The notes under the pieces were generated by a model, which worked only from the letters and a program-made list of their open reading frames with translations, did no database searches and was not told the DNA's origin. The translations under genes were made by a program, and so were the position numbers. 20,535 nucleotides of DNA from contig WAQA01000045.1 of NCBI GenBank assembly GCA_015520475.1, positions 1-20,535 of the forward strand, written 5' to 3'. The stretch is from Candidatus Bathyarchaeota archaeon (GTDB lineage: Archaea > Thermoproteota > Bathyarchaeia > Bathyarchaeales > WAQA01). Shown piece by piece: positions 7,453 through 14,801 of this stretch. Each line of letters begins with the position of its first letter. Position 1 is the first letter of the stretch.

Positions 7453-8453
7453 TCACCCTCAACCCATGGGACATCTACTTCGTCCAGTCTCCACTTCAAT
7501 TTAACATAACTTTTGCTTATGGGGGTTGTAATGTTACATTTGTAGGATAATATGCCGGTCCATGCAATCATAGCTCCATTATCCAATGCATACTCCTTTG
7601 GAACTTTACAGAATCTTGCGTTATGTTCCTCGGCGATCAGCCTGATCATCTCTTGAAGCCTCTTGTTAGCTGCGACGCCGCCAGTTAAGAGAACTTCGGT
7701 CTTCTCGGTATGGGCTAAAGCTCTCTCCGTAACTTCCGCAAGCATTGAGAACGCTACTTCTTGGAAGCTGAAGCATACGTCTTCGAGCTTATATCTTCCC
7801 TCTCTGAGGAGATTTATCGCTGCAGTCAATAAACCGCTAAAGGATAAGTCCATCCCTTTAACGAGGTATGGTAACGATATGTATCTTTCTCCTCGACTAG
7901 CGTACTCCTCAACTATTCTGCCTGGAGGTTTACCTTCTTCCATCTTCAAGCCAGCCTCTCTTGCGAAGACATCTAGGCAGTTTCCAACGGCTATGTCAAG
8001 TGTTTCACCGAATATTCTATATCGTCCAGCCTCGAAGGCTGAGACTATTGTGTTTCCACCGGAAACATAGAGCGTCACTGGATCCTCAGCTCTGTTGATA
8101 AGTTTTCCGATCTCTATATGAGCTACGCAATGGTTAACCCCGACGAGGGGAACATTCAGGTATGACGCTAAAGCCCTAGCAGCTGTAGCTCCTGTTCTGA
8201 GACAAGGCCCTAACCCAGGTCCCTGAGAGAAAGCTATGATGTCTATGTCCTTAGGTGTTACGCCAGCCTCTATGAATGCTCTCTGGATCACTTTCCCAGC
8301 TACATCTGCATGGTGTCTTGCAGCTTCACGTGGATGTATCCCTCCGCTCTCCGACTTATAAGCGTCTATTATATTTGCTAGTACTTCACCGTCGGAGGAT
8401 ACTATTCCAACGCTGAAGTCGTCGGCTGTACTTTCAATTCCAAGCGAGTACAT
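7446..8453 (-). CDS. kae1: tRNA N6-threonylcarbamoyltransferase Kae1 (KEOPS subunit)
   Basis: Kae1 transfers the threonylcarbamoyl group from its adenylate to A37 of tRNA within KEOPS. The ASKHA-fold hallmarks are all present: GIESTADDF at the N-terminus, GLGPCLR, the metal-binding NHCVAHIEIG, VSGGNT, VGNCLDVFARE, MDLSFSGLLT, LLTGGVAANKRL and DNGAMIAWTG. I chose the ATG at 8453 (335 residues) because the family begins directly with M-x-x-LGIEST and a GAGG lies eight bases upstream. An in-frame ATG at 8483 would add ten residues but has no well-spaced ribosome binding site. The gene lies 34 bases after the isomerase gene and overlaps bud32, so the two KEOPS subunits are made from one message. 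The other KEOPS subunits, Cgi121 and Pcc1, are not evident here. Confidence 0.97.
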   Translation of the reverse strand: MYSLGIESTADDFSVGIVSSDGEVLANIIDAYKSESGGIHPREAARHHADVAGKVIQRAFIEAGVTPKDIDIIAFSQGPGLGPCLRTGATAARALASYLNVPLVGVNHCVAHIEIGKLINRAEDPVTLYVSGGNTIVSAFEAGRYRIFGETLDIAVGNCLDVFAREAGLKMEEGKPPGRIVEEYASRGERYISLPYLVKGMDLSFSGLLTAAINLLREGRYKLEDVCFSFQEVAFSMLAEVTERALAHTEKTEVLLTGGVAANKRLQEMIRLIAEEHNARFCKVPKEYALDNGAMIAWTGILSYKCNITTPISKSYVKLKWRLDEVDVPWVEGEC

Positions 8454-8487
8454 GTAATTATCCTCTAACCTAGAACGGTCCATACAG

Positions 8488-9339
8488 CTATTTAATTCTC
8501 CTCTCCAACTTCCTCATGAAATCTAGGTTTTCCCTTAACTTCGTCATCGTCTTCCTCTCTGAGAAGTCCTCAAATGAAAGCCATACCTCTTCATGTCCCG
8601 TCTTCTTCAGTGACTTCAGCACATCAAGCCAGTCGACAAGTCCCTTATCTAAATCGCACCATACATGCCGCCACCTAACCCTTCCTTCATCTGAGACGCG
8701 TTGAAGCATGCAGTTCTTAACATGTAAATATGATAGGTACGGTCCCAAGAGTTCAAGTCCAAGCAACCAATCTTCATAACCTTCGATTATCATATTACCT
8801 GGATCGAAGATGACCCCGATATTTTCAGGTTCGAAGTTTGAGACTATCCTATATGCTGAGCTTGCACTTGGACATACAGATCCAGGATGAAGCTCAATGT
8901 TTATTTTAACTCCGTAATCTTTAGCGAGCGGTTCAATTTTTTCAATGCTCTCAAGTGCCTTGTTGAAGAGTTTATTATAGTTCTCCCTCCTATAATACCT
9001 CTGAATTCTAACTCTTATCTGTGGACAATCCATCAGATTAGCTGCTTTCATAGCCTTCTCTACTCCACAGACATCTTCAGGTGGAATATATGTTCCAAGA
9101 GCGATCACTTTAAGGTTGTTCGCTTCAGATAGTTCCTTAATGTTCTCTGCTTCGTCAAGCAGCCTCTTAAAGCTGATTGTTGCTTTATTTCCAGTATGGT
9201 AATCTATAACGTCTATTTTATTGGTCTCTGCCACACGCCATTCAATCCCGTCATATCCCAGTGAACCTAAAGCTTCAGCTACTTCACTTATGCTCAGGTC
9301 AGGAGTCATAACTGTGAATACTGAGTACTTAAGATTCAA
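8488..9339 (-). CDS. Sugar phosphate isomerase/epimerase-like TIM-barrel protein
   Basis: This 283-residue protein has the AP-endonuclease-2/xylose-isomerase-like TIM-barrel pattern: the start LKYSVFTVMTPDLSISEVAEAL with GYDGIEWRV, a central NIELHPGS segment in which Glu and His could bind metal, IGVIFDPGNM, YLHVKNC and a C-terminal VWLSFEDFS. These are the usual strand-end ligands (Glu, Asp/His, His, Glu) of this superfamily. The substrate cannot be told from the sequence, and such proteins act on keto-sugars, inositols or hydroxypyruvate. The start is TTG at 9339 with a GGAGG about ten bases upstream. It lies 38 bases after tatD and 34 bases before kae1 in the same operon-like run; a functional link to tRNA modification is not implied. 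Confidence 0.82.
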   Translation of the reverse strand: MNLKYSVFTVMTPDLSISEVAEALGSLGYDGIEWRVAETNKIDVIDYHTGNKATISFKRLLDEAENIKELSEANNLKVIALGTYIPPEDVCGVEKAMKAANLMDCPQIRVRIQRYYRRENYNKLFNKALESIEKIEPLAKDYGVKINIELHPGSVCPSASSAYRIVSNFEPENIGVIFDPGNMIIEGYEDWLLGLELLGPYLSYLHVKNCMLQRVSDEGRVRWRHVWCDLDKGLVDWLDVLKSLKKTGHEEVWLSFEDFSERKTMTKLRENLDFMRKLERRIK

Positions 9340-9377
9340 CCCCCACTATCCTCCGACGATTCTTATAGATGATTCCT

Positions 9378-10142
9378 TTATATATCTATGTTGAAGAGTG
9401 AAGATGCGTTCTCAGATGTCTCTTCAGCTACGGCTTCTATGCTGATCCCTTTTAGCTTTGCAACGGCGTGTAGGCTCCTGATTATGTCTGCAGGCTCAGC
9501 CTCGAAGCCTCTGTAATTGACTGGTGAATCCGTCTCTAACAGAAGATTTTCAATAGGGGTCTTCTGAATCACCCTTCTATGCTCCCTACTATACTCCGCT
9601 GCTGGCGTAGCAGAGACATAATATCCATGATCCAACAGCCTTTGGAGAGTGTTGTCTGGACCTGTGAACCAATGGAAAACAGCGTCTTTAACATCTTCTT
9701 CTATTACGAGGTTCAAGCAGTCGTTCCAGGCTCCCCTAGAATGTATGATGACTGGTTTATCATGTCTCTTAGCAATCTTTAGAAATGTGCGAAATAGGCT
9801 ACGTTGCTTCGCCATCATTTCAGGGTTCTCTCTTACTTCCCTATACCAGTAGTCTAATCCAACCTCGCCTATGCCGACGGCACGGTTAACTTTTTCCTTG
9901 ATAAACGCTACGGCCTTCTCAACTTGGCTGCGGCTGATCTCCCATGGATGAACTCCTAGGGCAGGATAAACCTTCAAGTCTCCCCAGCTTCGGCTGGAAA
10001 CTTCCAGAACAAACCTGTTAGAATCATGGTTTGAACCAACCGCTATGATAGCCGCCACACCCGCCTCTGAGGCTCTCTGAAGAGAATTCTTTAAATCCTT
10101 AATGTCCTCAAGGTGTGCATGTGAATCTATAAGCCGTACCAT
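9378..10142 (-). CDS. tatD: TatD family metal-dependent hydrolase (deoxyribonuclease-like)
   Basis: The 254-residue length and motifs fit TatD: DSHAHLED (His8 and His10 by position in the HxH metal motif), GEVGLDYWYR (catalytic/metal Glu), PVIIHSRGA, AVFHWFTG and LLETDSPVNYRG (metal Asp). Characterised TatD proteins are Mg-dependent 3'-5' exodeoxyribonucleases; some archaeal members remain untested. It is the first gene of the minus-strand cluster tatD, isomerase, kae1, bud32. A box A-like GCTATAAGC near 10185-10194 on the minus strand would give a leader of about 20 bases. Confidence 0.93.
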   Translation of the reverse strand: MVRLIDSHAHLEDIKDLKNSLQRASEAGVAAIIAVGSNHDSNRFVLEVSSRSWGDLKVYPALGVHPWEISRSQVEKAVAFIKEKVNRAVGIGEVGLDYWYREVRENPEMMAKQRSLFRTFLKIAKRHDKPVIIHSRGAWNDCLNLVIEEDVKDAVFHWFTGPDNTLQRLLDHGYYVSATPAAEYSREHRRVIQKTPIENLLLETDSPVNYRGFEAEPADIIRSLHAVAKLKGISIEAVAEETSENASSLFNIDI

Positions 10143-10343
10143 ACACCAACACTATCCCATTTTTACAGTTGCTTCTGCCCATCAGCTTATAGCTAAGGAA
10201 CCTACATCCTCATAGAACTACAGAAAAGTATATCTCAAAGCAGTATTTAAGAATCTTTGCAATTCATCCTTGCATTGAGTATTCTGCGGAAAAACAAGAT
10301 AAAAAGGGATGCTAATTAAAGAATAATGGGGGAGTGAATCTAC
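10143..10343. promoter_or_regulatory. Divergent promoter region between tatD and metallophosphoesterase
   Basis: On the minus strand GCTATAAGC (about 10185-10194) is the likely tatD box A. On the plus strand two box A candidates precede the phosphoesterase: TTTAAG at 10246-10251 and GATAAAAAGG at 10298-10307. The second would start transcription near 10328, just before the GGGGGAGTGA ribosome binding site at 10328-10337. No further gene is seen. Confidence 0.4.
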
Positions 10344-11003
10344 ATGAATATTATCGCTGGAGCTGACTTTCATGGAAGCGAAGCTGCATTTACAGAGTTC
10401 GCTTCAGAAGCCGAAGAGTTAGGAGCGGACGTTATAATCGTATGTGGGGACATTACGCATTTCGGATCAGCTCAGGAAGCAAGGGATATGCTTTCCATTC
10501 TTAGCGGGCTTAGAATACCATTACTCTTCATTCCTGGAAATTGTGATCCAAAATCGTTGATTGGGATGGATGTTGAGGGAGCTTACTGTATCCATGGAGA
10601 ATATCGAGTATATGATGATACGATATTCTATGGTGTTGGAGGGAGTCCTATCACTCCATTCAACACTCCATTCGAGATGAGCGAAGATGAAATATACTCA
10701 TTACTGAATAAAAGGAGTGATGTAATGGATATACATCGCTGGTTTATACTGGCTTCGCATTCTCCACCAAAAAATACTGAACTTGATAGGATATACTCTG
10801 GTGCACATGTTGGTAGTGAAAGCCTCAGGAGATTCATTGAGGAGAGGAGTCCTTCACTAGTCCTCTGCGGTCATGTTCATGAAGCACGTGGAATAGATAG
10901 AATTGGAGATACTATTATCGTCAATACAGGTTACGCAAAAGATGGGGAATACGTCTTCATATCATTGGATGAGGAGATAGAGGTTTATTTGAGAAAGATG
11001 TGA
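10344..11003 (+). CDS. Metallophosphoesterase, COG2129-like
   Basis: A compact 219-residue calcineurin-like phosphoesterase with all metal-binding motifs: ADFHGS (Asp8, His10), CGDITHFG (Asp36), PGNCDP (Asn67), ASHSPP and CGHVHEARG. In this subfamily the GNHD motif reads GNCD, as here. The substrate is unknown. The start ATG at 10344 is supported by a GGGGGAG about ten bases upstream. It is unrelated in subfamily to the phosphoesterase at 5782-6648. Its final codons ATG-TGA overlap a GTG that opens a 33-codon hydrophobic frame, described separately. Confidence 0.88.
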   Translation: MNIIAGADFHGSEAAFTEFASEAEELGADVIIVCGDITHFGSAQEARDMLSILSGLRIPLLFIPGNCDPKSLIGMDVEGAYCIHGEYRVYDDTIFYGVGGSPITPFNTPFEMSEDEIYSLLNKRSDVMDIHRWFILASHSPPKNTELDRIYSGAHVGSESLRRFIEERSPSLVLCGHVHEARGIDRIGDTIIVNTGYAKDGEYVFISLDEEIEVYLRKM

Positions 11004-11101
11004 AGGACAATGTATCGAGGAAAATTCATTGGGGGACTGTGTTGATTATCTTGAACTTATTAGGTACCGTACTTCTCATTCTCCCCCATAATATCCAATG
11101 A
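11000..11101 (+). CDS. Possible single-pass membrane microprotein, 33 residues
   Basis: A GTG at 11000 overlaps the stop of the upstream phosphoesterase (GTGA) and opens a 33-codon frame ending in TGA at 11099-11101. It begins with a basic, polar segment (MKDNVSRKIHW) followed by GTVLIILNLLGTVLLILP, a convincing transmembrane helix of about 18 residues. GAGAAAG lies directly upstream and could serve as a ribosome binding site. A frame this short can arise by chance, and any gene that ends in NTGA automatically offers an overlapping start. The hydrophobic stretch is the main reason for listing it. No family is recognised. Confidence 0.3.
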   Translation: MKDNVSRKIHWGTVLIILNLLGTVLLILPHNIQ

Positions 11102-11350
11102 AGGTTAATAATTTATATCTGATTTTATTCCTAAACATGTTGGTCTCCTCTTTGTGGAGGGTGGAGTATCGAATTCTCCTCCTGTAAAGAGATGATTATT
11201 CCCGTCTTCCCATCTATTGAGGGAGTGGGCCTCTATCTCTCTAATTAGATATGCTGGTCAGAAGATATGGCCGTCATATTTGGCTTCATGTTCTCAATGC
11301 CCATCTAGACGCTTCAATGTCTAAAAGATCCCAATTGGAATTCGTGGTTA
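11004..11350. other. 347-bp intergenic region with short frames and inverted repeats
   Basis: Besides the 11000-11101 frame, three more very short frames lie in tandem: 11098-11187 (29 residues, hydrophobic, overlapping the previous stop as ATGA), 11192-11248 (18 residues) and 11251-11364 (37 residues). They alternate between two frames and might be remnants of one decayed gene or chance. TTCATTGG at 11024-11031 is complementary to CCAATGAA at 11095-11102, and TAGAC 11306-11310 to GTCTA 11319-11323. A box A-like AATAATTTATATC lies near 11107-11119. Nothing here is firmly identifiable. Confidence 0.4.
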
Positions 11351-11358
11351 ATGGTAAA

Positions 11359-11367
11359 GTTTAAAAG
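11359..11367 (+). promoter_or_regulatory. Box A-like promoter of the FKBP gene
   Basis: GTTTAAAAG at 11359-11367 would start transcription near 11388. That lies downstream of an in-frame ATG at 11351 and upstream of the ATG at 11405, so it argues that the protein starts at 11405. A GAGG at 11392-11395 is suitably spaced for that start. Confidence 0.5.
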
Positions 11368-11404
11368 TTTACTTCACAATTGTGTTTTTGCGAGGAATAA
11401 GCAG

Positions 11405-12178
11405 ATGCCGTTCGAAAAGGGTGATTTCATACTAGTAGATTATACTGGCAGAGTCGTTGAGACAGGAGAGGTGTTTGAGACAACCATCGAGGAAGTTGCT
11501 AAGAAGGAGGGTATATACCGCGAAGGCGGCATCTATGAGCCTCGGCTCATAGTAATCGGGGAAGGATGGGTTCTTAAGGCCTTGGATGAGAGGCTCATGG
11601 AGCTCGAACTGAATAAGCCTGTTACAATCAAGATTCCTCCGGAGAAGGCTTTCGGAGAGAGGGATCCAAGCAAGGTTAGAATGTATCCTATAAGACGGTT
11701 AACGGCGAAGGGTATAACTCCGAGGATTGGAATGCGCGTGGAGGTTAACGGTAGACTGGCGACTATTAGGACTATAGGATCAGGTCGGGTTCAATTAGAT
11801 TTTAATCCTCCATTAGCAGGTAAGACCTTGGCGTATGAGGTCATTGTAAGAAAGAAGATTGAGGATAAACTGGAGAAGATTAAGGCGTTGATTCATAGGA
11901 GACTACCGATGGTCGATATAGAGAGCTTCAAGATAAATTTAAGCGATGGCGAAGTTGTAATTGAGCTTCCTGAAGAAGCCTTCTACATTGAAGGGATACA
12001 AGTATCGAAGAGAGGGATATTCATGGATCTGCAGAGGTTCTTCCCGGAGGTGAAGACCGTTAAATTCCTTGAGGAGTACGTGAGGCCTGAAGCGGCTGGT
12101 GAGCAGCCTCCAAGAAAAGATGAAAAAGAGAAGGATGAGGAGAATAGGGAAGATGAGGAGAAGAATGAGGAGAAATGA
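11405..12178 (+). CDS. FKBP-type peptidyl-prolyl cis-trans isomerase (SlyD-like)
   Basis: This protein of 257 residues is a cytoplasmic prolyl isomerase and chaperone of the archaeal long FKBP type. The FKBP core begins with KGDFILVDYTGRVVETGEVF and includes IGEGWVLKALDERL and the acidic/hydrophobic IPPEKAFGERDPS. An insert-in-flap domain (about 85-135, with GMRVEVNGRLATIRTIGSGRVQLDFN-type strands) follows, then the returning core segment NPPLAGKTLAYEVIV. About 75 further residues form an extra C-terminal domain, ending in a highly charged Lys/Glu tail of about 30 residues after the PEAAGEQPP linker. The start at 11405 is preferred over 11351 because of the promoter position and the GAGG nine bases upstream. 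The last bases, AATGA, overlap a possible 25-codon frame. Confidence 0.93.
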   Translation: MPFEKGDFILVDYTGRVVETGEVFETTIEEVAKKEGIYREGGIYEPRLIVIGEGWVLKALDERLMELELNKPVTIKIPPEKAFGERDPSKVRMYPIRRLTAKGITPRIGMRVEVNGRLATIRTIGSGRVQLDFNPPLAGKTLAYEVIVRKKIEDKLEKIKALIHRRLPMVDIESFKINLSDGEVVIELPEEAFYIEGIQVSKRGIFMDLQRFFPEVKTVKFLEEYVRPEAAGEQPPRKDEKEKDEENREDEEKNEEK

Positions 12179-12252
12179 TCGCTGTAACCGGAGATAACGG
12201 GTTTATCTTCAAATTCGATGATGATAGATATTTCAGAATCAGCGGTCCATAA
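12175..12252 (+). CDS. Possible 25-residue microprotein coupled to the FKBP gene
   Basis: An ATG at 12175 overlaps the FKBP stop (ATGA) and opens a frame of 25 codons ending in TAA at 12250-12252. A GAGGAG lies a few bases upstream, though it is also part of the repetitive Glu/Lys codons of the FKBP tail. The peptide is mixed, with GFIFKFDDDRYFRI in its middle, reminiscent of beta-strand protein. The length is within chance expectation, so this is a weak candidate. An AGATAA/TTATCT hairpin (12192-12208) lies inside it. Confidence 0.18.
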   Translation: MIAVTGDNGFIFKFDDDRYFRISGP

Positions 12253-12390
12253 GAACCTCTTCCTTCACCTGTTAATTCGTTAAGGTTCTGTGTGTTCTCA
12301 AGCAATACTTGGGATCAGAGATATCTTCGGATGAAGGGCTTCACGTCGACAGGATATCTTAAGGATAGAGGATACTTATCTTCTGGATCC

Positions 12391-12849
12391 TCAAGTGGTC
12401 TGAACTCTAAGTATGACGGCTTTTCTGAGAGGTGTCTTATCCGGACAGGTAATGGCTTCTTCAACTCTTAATATCTTGCATCTGTCGTTTGGAAGCAGCC
12501 CTAATGGATGGCAGAGCTCGAAGTTTTCGCATTCTTCTCTTTCACAGTGGGATGGTTTGAATGTTATAATTGATCCTTCAATAGCCTCTTTAGATTTGAT
12601 TGCTGCTTCAACCTCAGCCTCTACAACCTCTACAACCCTCATATCGGCTCCTGAAAGGATACAATGTAACGTTCTTTCACGCAACCTAACTATCCTATAT
12701 ATCCTTCCGCTCTCAAGGTTTTCTGAGCAGACTTTAACGTATCTGCAGTTTCTACATCTCTCAGCGGCTCCTCTATGGATGAATGTGAAGTTTTCCTTGG
12801 CCTGAGCGGAGCTTATAAGAGTTATTAAAACTTTCCTTTCGGCCTCCAT
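12391..12849 (-). CDS. UPF0179 family Cys-rich protein
   Basis: A 152-residue member of UPF0179, an archaeal family of unknown function. Nine cysteines are visible: Cys32, Cys35 and Cys41 (CRNCRYVKVC), Cys63, Cys102, Cys107 and Cys113 (CEREECENFELC), Cys124 and Cys135. Their CxxCx5C and Cx4Cx5C spacing suggests binding of zinc or an iron-sulfur cluster; this is inference. No membrane segment is seen. The ATG at 12849 is preceded by AGAGGAAAG. It follows egsA after only 17 bases on the same strand, so the two are probably cotranscribed. Confidence 0.87.
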   Translation of the reverse strand: MEAERKVLITLISSAQAKENFTFIHRGAAERCRNCRYVKVCSENLESGRIYRIVRLRERTLHCILSGADMRVVEVVEAEVEAAIKSKEAIEGSIITFKPSHCEREECENFELCHPLGLLPNDRCKILRVEEAITCPDKTPLRKAVILRVQTT

Positions 12850-12866
12850 AGACCGTTCTTTCCTCT

Positions 12867-13931
12867 TTATATAACCTCTGTGACTTCAGCTATTTCTCTT
12901 GCTGATTTATGTGTCAGTTTCTTCTCGTTTAAGATTGTGTATCTCTCTGGCCGTATCTCTGCTGCATGTACGAGCGCGTCAACTATTACTTCAGGCTCTA
13001 CTCTTATGTCTTCAGCTCTTGTTGGAGCTCCAATGGTTTCTAGAATCATCCTAATATGCCTCCAGTCGATGCCGTGAAGATATGCCATCATTATGGTTCC
13101 GATGCCGCATTGCTCTCCATGCATGGCTGGCTTATCCGCTATGATGTCGAGGGCATGGCTGAAGAGATGTTCGGATCCGCTGCATGGCCTGCTTGTACCT
13201 GCGATTCCCATGGCTACGCCGCAGCTTACAAGGGCCTCTAAGACAACTCTGAGTCCCTCTTCCGAGCCCGGCTTGATTATCTGAGCGTTTTCAGCTACGT
13301 GTCGTGCGCTCATGAGGGCGAGGCTTGAAGTGTACTCTGCATAGTATTCATTTCTTCTGTCATGCGCCAGCTTCCAGTCCAATGTTGATGTGAACTTAGC
13401 GATTATGTCCCCGCAACCGCTTGCTAAGAACCGGAAGGGCGCCTGAATTATAATCTTCGTATCCGCAATAACTGCTATTGGTGAGTGGGCCATGATTGAG
13501 TATGGCCTATCTAAACCTTTAATAGAGGCGAATGGACTTGCCATTCCATCATGTGAAGCTGTTGTCGGAATGCTGATGAATGGTATTCCTAAACGTGCAG
13601 AGCATAACTTTGCTAAGTCTATTTTTGCTCCTCCTCCTATACCTATGACGACCTGAGGCTTACATCTTCTGATTTTCTCTTCTATGGCCTCTACATCGCT
13701 CATTGTTGCATCTCGAGAATTCACGATGACGTAGTTGGCTTCTATGTTTTCATGTTGGAGCAGCTCTACAGCTCTTTCACCTGCTATACTGAATGTTTGA
13801 GGCCCAGTTATTAGAAAGGCTGATTTTGAGAAGCCTAGTCTTCTGCAGACATCCCCGATTAGACTTAGAGTTTCATCTCCAACTATCACTTCTCTGGGTA
13901 GCTGCATGTAGTGGGGCCTAGTAGACAACAT
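12867..13931 (-). CDS. egsA: Glycerol-1-phosphate dehydrogenase
   Basis: This enzyme reduces dihydroxyacetone phosphate to sn-glycerol-1-phosphate with NAD(P)H, forming the archaeal-specific glycerol backbone of ether lipids. The 354-residue protein shows the family start LPREVIVGDE, the dinucleotide-binding GIGGGAKIDLAK (97-108), PFISIPTTASHDGMASPFAS (117-136), and the expected zinc ligands Asp175 (SGCGD), His255 (GSEHLFSH) and His271 (MHGEQ). A box A-like ATCTTTAAAG on the minus strand at 13961-13970 places transcription start near 13938, so the ATG at 13931 is plausible with a very short leader; an internal ATG at 13907 is an alternative. It is the first gene of a pair with UPF0179 and is divergent from psmB. 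This gene is strong evidence for an archaeal host. Confidence 0.96.
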   Translation of the reverse strand: MLSTRPHYMQLPREVIVGDETLSLIGDVCRRLGFSKSAFLITGPQTFSIAGERAVELLQHENIEANYVIVNSRDATMSDVEAIEEKIRRCKPQVVIGIGGGAKIDLAKLCSARLGIPFISIPTTASHDGMASPFASIKGLDRPYSIMAHSPIAVIADTKIIIQAPFRFLASGCGDIIAKFTSTLDWKLAHDRRNEYYAEYTSSLALMSARHVAENAQIIKPGSEEGLRVVLEALVSCGVAMGIAGTSRPCSGSEHLFSHALDIIADKPAMHGEQCGIGTIMMAYLHGIDWRHIRMILETIGAPTRAEDIRVEPEVIVDALVHAAEIRPERYTILNEKKLTHKSAREIAEVTEVI

Positions 13932-14113
13932 CTCTCAACTCATTTAAGAACTAGTCTACCCTTTAAAGATTTAAGGCTTCTCAGCATTTTCCTCCTTTAT
14001 GGTAGAATGGATAATCCGAACGATTTAAATCTAACTTCTGCTATCTATTCTCTTGCTTTGACTTATCCCTTGGAAGGGTGTTATAGATCAGTAGAATTTT
14101 TGAGGGAAGAGGG

Positions 14114-14740
14114 TTGTACAGGAATATCGAGAACTATATTCACAGGGGAACGACAACTATAGGGGTTATTGTTAGGGACGGTGTTATCCTAGCATCTGAT
14201 ACACGTGTAACTATGGGTACTCTGGTAGCTCATAAGAGGGGAAAGAAAGTTTATAAGATAGCTGATCATCTAGCAATGACAATATCCGGTAACGTGGCTG
14301 ATGCGCAACGTGCAGTTGAAGTGTTGAAGGCTAATGCAGGTCTCTATCGTCTAGAGAATAAGCGTCCTATGCCAGTTAAATCCGCCGCGAGGACGATAGC
14401 AAATCTCCTATTCTCCTATCGTTTAATGCCATACATAACTCAAATCCTAATCGGTGGATTGGATGATTCGGGCGCCCATATATACGCTTTAGATCCATTC
14501 GGAAGTTTAATGGAGGAGAAGTGTGTTGCGACAGGATCAGGTTCACCGATAGCTTATGGAGTTTTAGAAGATAAGTATAAGGAGGATATGACTGTGGATG
14601 AGGCCCTACCAATAGTCGTTCACGCACTTGTTTCCGCTATGAAGAGGGATGTTGCAAGTGGAGACGACTTCGACGTAGCCATAATCGATAAAGGAGGATA
14701 TCGAGAACTGTCTGCAGAAGAGAAGAAGAGTATCCTTTAG
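14114..14740 (+). CDS. psmB: Proteasome beta subunit precursor
   Basis: The beta subunit forms the two inner rings of the 20S proteasome and carries the peptidase site. A 12-residue propeptide (MYRNIENYIHRG) precedes TTTIGV, so self-cleavage would expose Thr13 as the catalytic Thr1. Asp17 and Lys33 of the mature numbering are present (LASDTRV and GKKVYKI), as is the ATGSGS loop. The total length of 208 residues is normal. The start must be TTG at 14114: no ATG or GTG precedes the active-site Thr in frame, and GAGGGAAGAGGG lies directly upstream. A box A-like CGATTTAAAT lies around 14020-14029. The alpha subunit gene is not in this window. aCPSF1 follows after 61 bases. Confidence 0.96.
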   Translation: MYRNIENYIHRGTTTIGVIVRDGVILASDTRVTMGTLVAHKRGKKVYKIADHLAMTISGNVADAQRAVEVLKANAGLYRLENKRPMPVKSAARTIANLLFSYRLMPYITQILIGGLDDSGAHIYALDPFGSLMEEKCVATGSGSPIAYGVLEDKYKEDMTVDEALPIVVHALVSAMKRDVASGDDFDVAIIDKGGYRELSAEEKKSIL

Positions 14741-14801
14741 GCGGTTACTATCACATTCACTAACTACTTCATCTAGAACTTGTAACGGGTGTAGTTGAGA
14801 A

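Noticed and set aside
12218..12224. ATGATGA resembling box C of a C/D guide RNA
   Set aside because: No CTGA box D or internal D'/C' pair lies at the right distance, so a C/D sRNA is not supported.
13911..14162. 83-codon plus-strand frame covering the psmB upstream region
   Set aside because: It overlaps the divergent egsA-psmB promoter region and the psmB start in another frame, and its translation has no family features.
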